DNA from: Pampinifervens sp037481935
GTDB lineage: Bacteria; Aquificota; Aquificia; Aquificales; Aquificaceae
Assembly: GCF_046159715.1 (NCBI RefSeq)
Contig: NZ_JBJXCT010000001.1
Location: 124,001 to 188,000, forward strand
Direction of reading: 5' to 3'
Length of the DNA stretch: 64,000 nucleotides
The translations under genes and the position numbers were made by a program. Shown here one piece after another: positions 40,950 through 49,939 of the stretch; position 1 is the stretch's first letter; the number at the start of each line of letters is the position of its first letter. The notes beneath the pieces are model-generated. The model ran no database searches. It saw only the letters and a program-made list of their open reading frames with translations, and was not told the DNA's origin.

Positions 40950-41823
40950 GGGTATGTATTTTCCTATCCATTGCCAGCCTCTGAACAGCTCTTACGGTAT
41001 GTATACCTTCCACTGTTTGATTGAGCCTTTTGAGGGCTTCTTCCAGAGGAAGGCCCTGACCTAGAAGATAGCCAAAGGTTCTGTTCCTTGACTGTGCAGA
41101 ACTGGCGGTAAGAAATAAATCCCCCATGCCAGAGAGTCCGTAGAAGGTATCCTTTCTTGCACCAAGAGAAACACCAATCCTAACCATCTCTGCAAGCCCT
41201 CTGGTCATAAGGGAAGCCCTTGCATTCTCTCCCAGACCAAGACCATCAGATATACCGCAGGCAATGGCGATAACATTTTTCAGGGCACCACCAAGCTCAA
41301 CACCCACAAGGTCTGTGGAAAGATAAACCCTGAAGTTCTCAGAGCTTATCCAGTTTCTTATCTTCTCCATTTCCTCAAGTTCTTCACCTGCGAGCACAAG
41401 GGCTGTGGGAAGCCCTTTTGAAACCTCGCTGGCAAAGGATGGACCAGACAGACAAAAGACCTTCAGAGAGGGTTCAAGCTCAAGAAGAAGCTCGGAAACT
41501 CTCTTTTCAGTGCCCACCTCAAGTCCCTTGGAAGCGGAGACAACCCTCTTACCCCTCAGAGGTTTTTGGGCTAACACCTCCCTTATGGCCTGGACTGGAA
41601 GGGCTATTATTACATAATCTGAAAAGGCAAGTGCATCCTCAAGGTCCTGAGTGGCTCCCACGTTCCTGAGCCTGACGCCCTCCATGTAGGGATGCTTTCC
41701 TTCCTCAATAGTTCTCACCGTTTCCTCTTTCCTGTCAAACACCATGATGCTGTGCCCCAGTTTACCGAGATGAATGGCAAGAGCAACCCCCCACCGGCCA
41801 CCGCCAAGAATGGAAAAGTTCAT
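40843..41823 (-). CDS. gpsA: glycerol-3-phosphate dehydrogenase (NAD(P)+)
   Basis: 326 residues. The N-terminal Rossmann motif is LGGGRWGVALA; GVELGGALKNVIAIACGISDG carries the catalytic lysine, and TFYGLSGMGDLFLTASSAQSRNR is typical. It makes glycerol-3-phosphate for phospholipids. The ATG is 7 bases from TATAAT (minus 41836-41831), a predicted leaderless start. It marks the left border of the AT-rich exopolysaccharide operon. Confidence 0.95.
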   Translation of the reverse strand: MNFSILGGGRWGVALAIHLGKLGHSIMVFDRKEETVRTIEEGKHPYMEGVRLRNVGATQDLEDALAFSDYVIIALPVQAIREVLAQKPLRGKRVVSASKGLEVGTEKRVSELLLELEPSLKVFCLSGPSFASEVSKGLPTALVLAGEELEEMEKIRNWISSENFRVYLSTDLVGVELGGALKNVIAIACGISDGLGLGENARASLMTRGLAEMVRIGVSLGARKDTFYGLSGMGDLFLTASSAQSRNRTFGYLLGQGLPLEEALKRLNQTVEGIHTVRAVQRLAMDRKIHTPINNAVYRVVVEGYPPKDVALELLKRPPQSPFEMI

Positions 41824-41830
41824 AATGCTA

Positions 41831-41836
41831 ATTATA
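41831..41836 (-). promoter_or_regulatory. gpsA -10 box
   Basis: Minus-strand TATAAT, 7 bases from the gpsA ATG; no ribosome site. Confidence 0.6.
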
Positions 41837-41878
41837 ATATTTTCACAAATACTTCACGCACAGGAACAACAAAGAATT

Positions 41879-41884
41879 TAAAAT
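41879..41884 (+). promoter_or_regulatory. -10 box of the exopolysaccharide operon
   Basis: TAAAAT ends 10 bases before the first ATG (41895); no clear ribosome site or -35. Confidence 0.4.
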
Positions 41885-41894
41885 TAAAGCCATC

Positions 41895-43154
41895 ATGATT
41901 GAGCTATTAGAGAGTAGATTAACTATTCTAATAATAGTCTCAATCATAATCTCTATACTTCTGGTTTCTACTCTTCTGTTGACTATTTCTATAATACGAA
42001 GAGTTAAAAATTCTATTGTCTACAGAAAAATAGACCAATTGAAGTCTTATTATCGTAATAAGATTTACAACATCGTGATAGAAACGGGGAATATAGAGCA
42101 TATAAAAGATTTGGATAGGACCTCATTGAAACTCAATTCTCTGAGAGGAAGAGCCTTTATAGATATTCTTATTGAATTGTATGATTTGAATTCAGAATAT
42201 ATAAATAAAATTGCCAGAATGTATGAAGTAGACAAGTATTACGTAAACAGGTTAAAAAGTGGTTCCAGTAGAAACAGACTTGAAGCTGTTAAAATTCTTA
42301 CAAATCTTGGTTTTACAGATAAGTTTAAGGAAATAATAGACACAATTAGAAAAGAGGAAAATTCGGAATTTCTATACAGAATGCTTTTCTATTTAACAAA
42401 AAGTTCCTTAAACATACATCAGATTGAAGAGGTCATTTACACCATACTAGATAAATACAAAAAGGGTAAGCTTTCTTTCAAAGAGATGTCTGTTTTGTTT
42501 TCCAATATGATTAATAAGCTCAGTATGAACGAAGTTGGAAGATTGATTGAATTATTAAATGATGAAGAACAGGCACTTATGGCGTTTCTTGATGCGCTAT
42601 ATTCTTCAGAAGACAAGGATAATATACCTTTAGATGTAATTTTAAACCTATTAAATAAGTACAATCCTGAAATACTTTCAAGAGCTTTAAAGGTTATAGC
42701 AATGTTTAAAGGTAGAAATTTAGAAAAGGGAGATACTTTAGTGCATGTTTTTCTGAGCCATCCAGTATGGTACGTTAGGCTAAATGCAGTTAAGGCTCTT
42801 GAATCTTTCAGATGCAATAGATACGTTATAAAGAAGCTTGCGGAGCTTCTTTACGATGATAATTGGCAAGTCAGAAGTGCGTCTGCAGGTATGCTGGTAA
42901 GGTGCATGGAGGGTAATTTTGATATAATACTTTCCATATTGGAATCAAAGGATGAATACGCAAAACAAGCTATTGCTGAGGCGATATCAAAATCAAACGC
43001 TGGTGTGAAGCTTAAGGAGGCCCTAAAAGCGTGTGACACAGAAGATTTAATTTATGCAATTAAAATAATGGAGATTCTATACCATGAATTAGGTTTTACA
43101 AATACCATAAGCCAGGAAGATATTGAGGAGGTAAGGAAATTATGTATTATTTAG
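41895..43154 (+). CDS. membrane-anchored HEAT-repeat protein of the EPS operon
   Basis: 419 residues. A single N-terminal helix (residues about 10-33, LTILIIVSIIISILLVSTLL) anchors a cytoplasmic domain. HEAT-like repeats are visible, for example SGSSRNRLEAVKILTNLG, HPVWYVRLNAVKALESF and DDNWQVRSASAGMLVRCM. The gene is strongly AT-rich (many ATA, TTA and AAT codons), unlike gpsA. It overlaps the glycosyltransferase gene by 13 bases. It has no counterpart in pgaABCD; I infer a scaffold or regulator of the synthase, possibly taking the place of PgaD. Confidence 0.75.
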   Translation: MIELLESRLTILIIVSIIISILLVSTLLLTISIIRRVKNSIVYRKIDQLKSYYRNKIYNIVIETGNIEHIKDLDRTSLKLNSLRGRAFIDILIELYDLNSEYINKIARMYEVDKYYVNRLKSGSSRNRLEAVKILTNLGFTDKFKEIIDTIRKEENSEFLYRMLFYLTKSSLNIHQIEEVIYTILDKYKKGKLSFKEMSVLFSNMINKLSMNEVGRLIELLNDEEQALMAFLDALYSSEDKDNIPLDVILNLLNKYNPEILSRALKVIAMFKGRNLEKGDTLVHVFLSHPVWYVRLNAVKALESFRCNRYVIKKLAELLYDDNWQVRSASAGMLVRCMEGNFDIILSILESKDEYAKQAIAEAISKSNAGVKLKEALKACDTEDLIYAIKIMEILYHELGFTNTISQEDIEEVRKLCII

Positions 43155-44566
43155 CCCTTTTTGTGATAGCTTTTAATATTTTTGTTGGTATTTATTATAG
43201 CATATACAATGCTATTCTGACATTTTTGTTTATTTTAGCTTTCGTGTCTATATTAAACTATATAAGAATTATAAGGCTTTTCCCTGTTAAGGAATTACAG
43301 AAAACGGACATGCCCCCTGTATCTCTTATAATACCTGCATATAATGAAGAAAATGTAATAGTTAGAACGGTTCACAGTGCATTAAATATTAGCTATTCCA
43401 ACTATGAAATAATTGTAGTAAACGATGGTTCAGGAGATGCAACACTTATAAATCTTATAAACGCATTTAATCTTAGAAAAATTGATTTAGTTTATAGACA
43501 ACTGATAAAAACAGAAAAAGTTAAAGCCTTCTACTACAACCCAGAAATTCCTAATCTTATAGTAGTTGATAAAGAGCGGGGTGGTAAGTCAGACGCTCTA
43601 AATTGCGGAATAAATGTGAGTAAAGCTCCTTACATTTGCTCAATAGATGCAGACTCAATAATAGAAAAAGACTCTCTAATCAGATTAATGTCAAGGGTAA
43701 TAGAGTCTGAAGTTCCCGTGATAGGCTTGGGGGGTGTAGTAAGAGTTCTAAACGGTGTAAAACTTAAAGACGGTGAGGTTGAAAAAATCGACCTCTCCAA
43801 TAAGCCCATCGCAAATCTTCAGATAGTTGAATATTTGACAGCTTTTCTTCTTGGACGCTCGGGGTTTAATGTGCTTAATCAGACGATGATATTATCAGGG
43901 GCCTTTTCGCTGTTCAACAAAGGAGCCCTTATTCAAGTGGGTGGATATTCTAAGGATACTGTTACTGAGGACTTGGAAATAGTTGTGAGATTACATAAGC
44001 ATTTTAGAGAAAGAGGAGAGAAGTACTATATAGGATTTATTACAGACCCAATATGTTGGACGGAAATTCCAGAAGATACTAGGACACTTGCAAAGCAGAG
44101 AAGAAGATGGCACCTTGGACTTATTCAAACTCTATATAAGTATAAGTTTATGCTTTTTAATCCCAGGTATGGGAGAATAGGTATGTTTGCTCTCCCCTAT
44201 TACTTACTTTTTGAAGTGCTCGGTCCAATAATAGAGTTGATTGGGTATATAATGGTGCCATCAGCTTATGTATTAGGCTTAATTAGTTACAAGTTTTTCT
44301 TGCTTTTCCTCCTGCTTGCAGTGGTGTATGGCTCCTTTCTTTCAGTATGCGGTGTATTCTTGGAAGAGCTGACATATAGGAGATATCCAGAATGGAAGCA
44401 CCTCTTTAGGTTAGTACTTTATGGTATCATGCAAAATCTTGGATACAGGCAACTAAATTCCTTTTGGAGATTGCAGGCAACTATAAAGTACATTGCGGGC
44501 TATAGAAGATGGGAATATGTAAAAAAGAAGGGGAGTGGTGTGTATGAATTTAAAGAAACTCCTTGA
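43142..44566 (+). CDS. processive family-2 glycosyltransferase (PgaC/IcaA-like)
   Basis: 474 residues, with N-terminal helices, a GT2 catalytic domain and C-terminal helices. The catalytic series is complete: IIVVNDGSGDAT, ICSIDADSII, TVTEDLEIVVRLHKH and the product-channel motif QRRRWHLGLIQ. This is the pattern of membrane synthases that build and extrude beta-linked polymers such as poly-N-acetylglucosamine. It lies between the HEAT protein and the TPR-glycosidase, with overlapping ends. The polymer made is inferred from neighbours. Confidence 0.9.
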   Translation: MYYLALFVIAFNIFVGIYYSIYNAILTFLFILAFVSILNYIRIIRLFPVKELQKTDMPPVSLIIPAYNEENVIVRTVHSALNISYSNYEIIVVNDGSGDATLINLINAFNLRKIDLVYRQLIKTEKVKAFYYNPEIPNLIVVDKERGGKSDALNCGINVSKAPYICSIDADSIIEKDSLIRLMSRVIESEVPVIGLGGVVRVLNGVKLKDGEVEKIDLSNKPIANLQIVEYLTAFLLGRSGFNVLNQTMILSGAFSLFNKGALIQVGGYSKDTVTEDLEIVVRLHKHFRERGEKYYIGFITDPICWTEIPEDTRTLAKQRRRWHLGLIQTLYKYKFMLFNPRYGRIGMFALPYYLLFEVLGPIIELIGYIMVPSAYVLGLISYKFFLLFLLLAVVYGSFLSVCGVFLEELTYRRYPEWKHLFRLVLYGIMQNLGYRQLNSFWRLQATIKYIAGYRRWEYVKKKGSGVYEFKETP

Positions 44567-46961
44567 ATTGGGCTACACAGCCTTACAAAAAGGTCATAAT
44601 CAGGAGGCAGTAAACATATTTAGGCTTGCACTTCAGAAAGCTTCTAATAAGGAGGAAACAGGTGATGCTTATTACGGGTTAGGGCTGGCAATGTATAATC
44701 TGGGGGATATGCATACTGCGAGGTGGGCTCTATACAAAAGCCTTGAAGCTAATAACTCCGATAAAGTCTTAAAGATGCTGGAAATAGTTGAAAAATATAT
44801 CACCAGTTTGAATAAGGTAAGCCTCCGAGAAAAATCAATTTTTAGAACTGCGGATGACTATATTCAGATAATGAGGGGAGGTAAATGGGAAAGCTTCTTT
44901 ATCTTGGGGGTTAACATTGGACTTGGACTACCAGGCTATTTCCCCGGGGAGTATCCTATAAAAATGGGTACCTATCTCAGATGGTTCAAACTTATTTATG
45001 AACTCGGTGCAAATACCATAAGGGTTTATACATTACAAAATCCAGACTTTTACAGAGCGCTTTATGAGTTTAATAAAGATGGCATTAAACTCTACCTTTT
45101 GCAGGGTATATGGTATGAGCCACCTGAAAAGGGTGCTTTGGATGACAGAGATTTTATGGGCAAGGTTTTGCAGGATATAAGAGAAGTTGTAGACGCGGTC
45201 CATGGACATCTTGAACTTAAGGAATCTTATGGAAAACCGCATGGTGTTTATACAGCCGATGTTTCTGGATGTCTTATAGGATACTTATTCGGTAGAGAGC
45301 CAGAGGCATGCATGGTTAATAAATACAATGAAAAAAGATTGAGAAAGAAGGAGGACTATTACGGAAAGTTCCTGTACATACTTAACGGCGAACCTTTTGA
45401 GGTCTGGAACGTAAAAGTGTGTTATTATATACTTTCATATCAGCAAGAGGTATATGGGCACACAAGCTTGGTTTCTATAACAAATTGGCCTACGCTTGAC
45501 CCATTAGAACATCATTCAGAATCGAGTTACGAAGAGGAACTTAAGGCTATGGGTCAAGAGGTGGCAGATGTGTGTTCGGAGAATGAGGATATGGAAACGC
45601 TCGATACCAGCAAGATAAGATGCACAGGAGAAACCTGCTTCTTCTCCAGTTACCATGTCTATCCTTACTATCCCGATTTCATGGTTAATGACTATCTTCA
45701 ATCAGAAACTCCATACTTGGACTATTTAAGAGAACTTAAAACTCATCATAAAGGACAGCCCGTGGTTATAGCTGAGTTTGGCGTGCCCACCAGCAGGGAG
45801 TCAGCCCACTGGCAACAGGGAGGTTTAAATCATGGCGGACATGATGAAGTTCAGCAGGGTAGATATCTGATTCAGAAGCTGGAAGAAATAAAAAAAGCAG
45901 GTATGGCAGGCGCCATAATCTTTTCGTGGTTTGATGAGTGGTATAAAGTTAACTGGTTATTTCAGCCTTACTATAATCCAAAAGATAGAAAATCCCTCTG
46001 GTTTAATATAAGAGATCCCGAGGAAAATTACGGACTTGTTGCCGTGTATCCAGGCTACCCAGGTAAGACATGCACACTGTCCGGCAATCTAGGAGAGTGG
46101 GTAAATTCAGAAACCCTTTATTCTAAGGAAAAGGGTATACGATACTACAGCTTTGGAGATGATGGAGATGGAGGAAGAACACTAGTAGGTGTAAGAGTCA
46201 AGAGGGATGAAGGCTTTATCTATCTAGCGCTGGAGACGGCAGGTGAGATAGATTTTTTAGAAGCCTGTTATATTGTAGCAATAAATGTTGCAGGTCCAGA
46301 CAAGGGCGAATATCTGCTCCCCTTTAATACGAAGTTGACCTTACCTATGGGCGTTCAGTTTCTCATGCATATATGTGGTAAGGGGAAAAGTAGAATACTG
46401 GTGCAGCACACTTACGACAGATTTACCAACTATGGTTCAGGGAAAACATTGTCCGTAGAATCCGCGCAGGGTGCATTTATACCCATGTATTTCTTGACAA
46501 ATAGAAGGAGATTTAATAAGGAGCTTAGAAAAACATATCCAGCGAGGCATCATGCAGTAAGTCCGCTAAGAATGGGTTCCCTCAATCCCGATAGAAAGGA
46601 CTATAACAGCCTAGCAGATTTTAATGTGAACGGAAATCTCATAGAACTTAGAATACCTTACTGCCTTATAAATTTTTCTGACCCAAGTTCTAGGAACATA
46701 ATTTGGTGGGATGGTAAAGTAAAGAGTTTAGAAACAGATGGAGTGCGGTTTATTGTGTTATCTTACAAACCAAAGAAAGATAATTTCAATCTTGCCGAAG
46801 AAACAAGAAAACCATATAACATAACAGACATGCTTCCATACCCCCTGTCCTTTGAAAAGATAAAAACCTATAGTTGGGAAAGCTGGAGTACCCCCCTCTA
46901 TCATGAGTATCTGAAAAAAAGTTACTACATACTCAAGAAACATATTAGGAGTCGAGGATGA
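44544..46961 (+). CDS. TPR plus TIM-barrel glycosidase-like fusion
   Basis: 805 residues from ATG 44544, preceded by GGGGAG; a GTG at 44535 is the alternative. Residues 1-100 form TPR-like helices (YTALQKGHNQEAVNIFRLAL; YGLGLAMYNLGDMHTARWAL). Residues about 115-490 look like a clan-A TIM barrel: FFILGVNIGLGLPGYFPGEY, ELGANTIRVYTLQNPDFYRA, then acid residues in VVIAEFGVP and AIIFSWFDEWYKVNW. Residues 500-805 form a beta-rich domain. No signal peptide is seen, odd for a polysaccharide hydrolase. I cannot name the glycosidase family. It could trim nascent polymer or act as a transferase at the synthase. Confidence 0.72.
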   Translation: MNLKKLLELGYTALQKGHNQEAVNIFRLALQKASNKEETGDAYYGLGLAMYNLGDMHTARWALYKSLEANNSDKVLKMLEIVEKYITSLNKVSLREKSIFRTADDYIQIMRGGKWESFFILGVNIGLGLPGYFPGEYPIKMGTYLRWFKLIYELGANTIRVYTLQNPDFYRALYEFNKDGIKLYLLQGIWYEPPEKGALDDRDFMGKVLQDIREVVDAVHGHLELKESYGKPHGVYTADVSGCLIGYLFGREPEACMVNKYNEKRLRKKEDYYGKFLYILNGEPFEVWNVKVCYYILSYQQEVYGHTSLVSITNWPTLDPLEHHSESSYEEELKAMGQEVADVCSENEDMETLDTSKIRCTGETCFFSSYHVYPYYPDFMVNDYLQSETPYLDYLRELKTHHKGQPVVIAEFGVPTSRESAHWQQGGLNHGGHDEVQQGRYLIQKLEEIKKAGMAGAIIFSWFDEWYKVNWLFQPYYNPKDRKSLWFNIRDPEENYGLVAVYPGYPGKTCTLSGNLGEWVNSETLYSKEKGIRYYSFGDDGDGGRTLVGVRVKRDEGFIYLALETAGEIDFLEACYIVAINVAGPDKGEYLLPFNTKLTLPMGVQFLMHICGKGKSRILVQHTYDRFTNYGSGKTLSVESAQGAFIPMYFLTNRRRFNKELRKTYPARHHAVSPLRMGSLNPDRKDYNSLADFNVNGNLIELRIPYCLINFSDPSSRNIIWWDGKVKSLETDGVRFIVLSYKPKKDNFNLAEETRKPYNITDMLPYPLSFEKIKTYSWESWSTPLYHEYLKKSYYILKKHIRSRG

Positions 46962-47716
46962 CAAGAAGAGATTTTCTATTTACGGCAGCCTCTTGGCTCT
47001 TTCTGGGAACCAGAATCAGGACAGCCCCAGCTTTCGAAGCCCTGAGCATTCCTGTACTAATGTACCATGATATATCAAACCATTATAAGGATGGTTATAC
47101 GGTTTCTCCTTCTCTTTTCTACTCTCATATGGAATACCTGTATCAGAACAGCTATATTTCTGTTTTTCCTGAAGAGCTCAACAGATTTGATAAAAGTAGA
47201 AAGTTATTTATGCTTACATTTGATGATGGCTATCTTTCTTTCATGGATTACGCCTTTCCAGTTCTCAGAGATTATGGTTTTAAGGCAATCATAAACGTTA
47301 TAGGCGCTTATGTAGGAAGCTATTACAACTTTAACGGTAAAAGACCTACATTGAGCTGGGATGATTATAGGTTTCTCATATCATCCGGTCTTGTCAGGGT
47401 GGGATATCATGGTTACGACATACATGTGACAAACTGGGTCAACAGGTTCACTCCGGAACAGCTCAGGCTAGATTCCATGAAGTTTTTAGATAAGTTAAAT
47501 AAAGAGCTTGGAACGTCTACTGACATTTTTGCTGCGCCATACGGACAATACTCGGAGAGACATCTGGATGTTCTCAGAAAACTTGGCTTTAAATACTTCT
47601 TCACTTCTGAAGAAAGACTGTTTGGAATGACGGATATGGCTATACCCAGACTCAACATAAACAATTCAATAGACCTTGTTTCCTTCTCGCAATACATTGG
47701 AGGTGATAGATCATGA
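46958..47716 (+). CDS. exported polysaccharide deacetylase (PgaB/NodB-like)
   Basis: 252 residues. A short Tat-like or Sec signal (TRRDFLFTAASWLFLGTRI) precedes a NodB domain. Motif 1 is FMLTFDDGYLSFMDY; motif 2 occurs as VGYHGYDIHV, with the spacing seen in PgaB-type enzymes; VLMYHDI at the start and AAPYGQYSERHLDVLRKLG are also family-like. It should remove acetyl groups from the polymer in the periplasm. Unlike E. coli PgaB there is no fused C-terminal glycosidase; the glycosidase-like domain is in the preceding gene instead. Confidence 0.85.
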   Translation: MTRRDFLFTAASWLFLGTRIRTAPAFEALSIPVLMYHDISNHYKDGYTVSPSLFYSHMEYLYQNSYISVFPEELNRFDKSRKLFMLTFDDGYLSFMDYAFPVLRDYGFKAIINVIGAYVGSYYNFNGKRPTLSWDDYRFLISSGLVRVGYHGYDIHVTNWVNRFTPEQLRLDSMKFLDKLNKELGTSTDIFAAPYGQYSERHLDVLRKLGFKYFFTSEERLFGMTDMAIPRLNINNSIDLVSFSQYIGGDRS

Positions 47717-49188
47717 AAATAATATCTATAGTGGCTTCTTTTGTTCTTGCATGCGGGGTTTACGCTGTACAACCAGAGCTTCTTAAGTTGAAGGAAGAAG
47801 GAGACAGATATTACAGGGAAGGGAACTATAGAAAAGCGGCTGAGGTATACGCAAAAATCTGGAATCAAATGGGCGATTTATCAAGAGAAGAAAGATTTAG
47901 AATGGCTGTATCCGTGTCGTGGGGAGGCATGCTGAAAGAAGCCGAGATGATGCTGAAGGAGTTATTAGAAAAGTATCCAGAAGATTTACAGATAAGACTG
48001 CATCTTGCAAGAGTTCTTACATGGAGAGGGAAGAATTTTGAGGCTATAAAAGAGCTTGATTATATACTTTCAAAGGAACCTCAGAATTCTGATGCCCTTC
48101 TTGTAAAAGGTAATGCCCTTCGTTGGTCTGGAAGACCCGATAAGGCTACAGAAATATACGAGCGGATATACGCTGAAAGAAAGGACTTTGACAGCGGACT
48201 TGCTCTTTCTTATGGGTATATGGCATTGGATAGAAGGATTGATACCAAAAATACTCTTGAGAAGCTAAAGCCAATGTATACATATCAATCAAAGGAGCTT
48301 GATGAGGCTAAGGAGGCCTATTTACAGAAGTTCGGACCTCAGGTAAGTTCTGGCTATACATATTACAGAGATAGCGACGATAACAGAGTAGATACACTTA
48401 CCCTTAGAGGCATTTTCTGGTTAGAAGACTATAGATTATCACCCTACTATAGGTATATATGGGCCGAGGATAATACAAGGGATAAGAAAGCCTACGAGTT
48501 CGGAATTGAACTGAATAAAAGAGTATCTGAAAATGCCCTCCTGTCTGGCACTTTTGGCACATTGTCTATAGGCTCATCAGAAAAGTTCATAGGTGGCGCT
48601 GGAGTATCTATTTTTGCTGGGAGGGGTAGTCTTAATATCTCCTTAAACACCAGCATTATGACTTATACTGCAGAGCTCTTACAAAATAAGATAAGAATGA
48701 CTGCCTTTGCTATAAGTACCTTTCAGCGCATAAATGATAGTGTTGACTTCAGTGGTTCATATCAACTTCGTCTTTTCTCCGATGGTAATAAAGGCCATTT
48801 CATGATACTATCCCCAGCGTATAGGTTGACACAGTCCAATCCAAACTTTAAGATTGGCTACAGATTAATATACAGTAATTATGACAAACATAAAAGAATG
48901 GGTTATTTTGACCCAAAAGACTATATTTCAAACCATATATTTTTTGCATTACAGCACAATAGAGGTAATTTTTATGTCTACTTGGAGCCATTTATTGGTT
49001 ATCAGAACTATAAAAGATACAATAAAACCAACAGTGATCTTATAGGTGGCGGGTATGCTTCTGTTGGTTTCAAGCTTAGCAGGAATACATGGATTGCTCT
49101 GGACTTTGAGGCTGGTAACTATGCAATGCAGACGGCTGCCGGTTGGAAGTATTATCAAGTCGGGGTAGGTCTAAGACATATATTCTAA
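47713..49188 (+). CDS. TPR/beta-barrel exopolysaccharide exporter (PgaA-like)
   Basis: 491 residues. The signal peptide is KIISIVASFVLACGVYA. TPR-like repeats run to about residue 200 (GDRYYREGNYRKAAEVYAKI; EPQNSDALLVKGNALRWSG). The C-terminal 270 residues are a beta-barrel with alternating aromatics, ending YYQVGVGLRHIF with the terminal phenylalanine. This is the PgaA plan: periplasmic TPR domain plus outer-membrane pore. It ends the AT-rich operon. Confidence 0.85.
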   Translation: MKIISIVASFVLACGVYAVQPELLKLKEEGDRYYREGNYRKAAEVYAKIWNQMGDLSREERFRMAVSVSWGGMLKEAEMMLKELLEKYPEDLQIRLHLARVLTWRGKNFEAIKELDYILSKEPQNSDALLVKGNALRWSGRPDKATEIYERIYAERKDFDSGLALSYGYMALDRRIDTKNTLEKLKPMYTYQSKELDEAKEAYLQKFGPQVSSGYTYYRDSDDNRVDTLTLRGIFWLEDYRLSPYYRYIWAEDNTRDKKAYEFGIELNKRVSENALLSGTFGTLSIGSSEKFIGGAGVSIFAGRGSLNISLNTSIMTYTAELLQNKIRMTAFAISTFQRINDSVDFSGSYQLRLFSDGNKGHFMILSPAYRLTQSNPNFKIGYRLIYSNYDKHKRMGYFDPKDYISNHIFFALQHNRGNFYVYLEPFIGYQNYKRYNKTNSDLIGGGYASVGFKLSRNTWIALDFEAGNYAMQTAAGWKYYQVGVGLRHIF

Positions 49189-49191
49189 TCA

Positions 49192-49220
49192 TTCAAAAAA
49201 TATAGCCTATGTGCTATACT
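49192..49220 (+). promoter_or_regulatory. promoter of the second tonB
   Basis: TTCAAA at 49192-49197, a 17-base spacer and TATACT at 49215-49220. The ATG follows 10 bases later, so the leader would be 3-4 bases. Confidence 0.55.
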
Positions 49221-49230
49221 ATGATACATA

Positions 49231-49935
49231 ATGCTGAGAGAGGATAAAGTAGAAACATTATTTCACTGGGGCATATCTATAATTCTGAACCTTATGATGT
49301 TTACCCTTCTTTCACTCTATCTCTCTGTTAGAATTGAGGTGAACTCTCCAACGCCTCCCTTACAGGTATATGTTGAAGATATGCCACTTGCAAAGGAAAT
49401 AAAGTTGGCGGGTGGAAGGCAGGGCATTCTTCATAAGCCAAGAGAGGGAGAAGGTATTACTAAAAAAGGAAAAGATAAGGCCATTGCATCTCCGGTTGAG
49501 GTATCAAGAGAGAAGGGAGACATTCAGGTGCCAGCAGGCACTCAAAAGGAAGAGCCTTCACTGCTTCAGGAGATTGAGCAGAAGGTAAGGGGAAGGGAAA
49601 GAGAGGTGGAGAGGGAGGGCGTAAAGAGTGCAGACATTGGAAGCATAACGGCGGTTGTATCACCTGGAGGTGTGGGGCTTTCAGGTGGTGGAAGGGCAAC
49701 GGTTTATACACCCCCCCTTCCGAGGATAAGCTCTGATGAACCCCTCAGCCCCCTTAGAGTAAGGGTATGGATAGAGCCTTCTGGTGTGGTCTCAAGGGTT
49801 CAGATAATTCAGAAAAGCGGTTCAACCCAGGTGGACCAGAAGATGGTGGAGTTTGTAAGGGGTATAAGGTTTGAAGCCATAAGGGAAAACACGGTCCAGA
49901 CAGGCATAATAACTTTCAGGTTTAAGGGAGGTTAA
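49231..49935 (+). CDS. TonB-family energy transducer (second copy)
   Basis: 234 residues: N-terminal membrane helix (HWGISIILNLMMFTLLSLYL), a charged periplasmic spacer (residues 55-150, rich in E, K and G) and a C-terminal TonB domain (LRVRVWIEPSGVVSRVQIIQ; VEFVRGIRFEAIRENTVQTG). No ExbB/ExbD or receptor is adjacent. It follows the exopolysaccharide exporter, from which its promoter separates it, and its composition returns to that of the housekeeping genes. It may be a TolA-like or general TonB. Confidence 0.8.
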   Translation: MLREDKVETLFHWGISIILNLMMFTLLSLYLSVRIEVNSPTPPLQVYVEDMPLAKEIKLAGGRQGILHKPREGEGITKKGKDKAIASPVEVSREKGDIQVPAGTQKEEPSLLQEIEQKVRGREREVEREGVKSADIGSITAVVSPGGVGLSGGGRATVYTPPLPRISSDEPLSPLRVRVWIEPSGVVSRVQIIQKSGSTQVDQKMVEFVRGIRFEAIRENTVQTGIITFRFKGG

Positions 49936-49939
49936 AAAC

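Noticed and set aside
41824..49230. Genomic island with integrase or tRNA attachment site
   Set aside because: Composition shifts, but I find no integrase, transposase, tRNA or direct repeats at the borders, so transfer stays only a suggestion.
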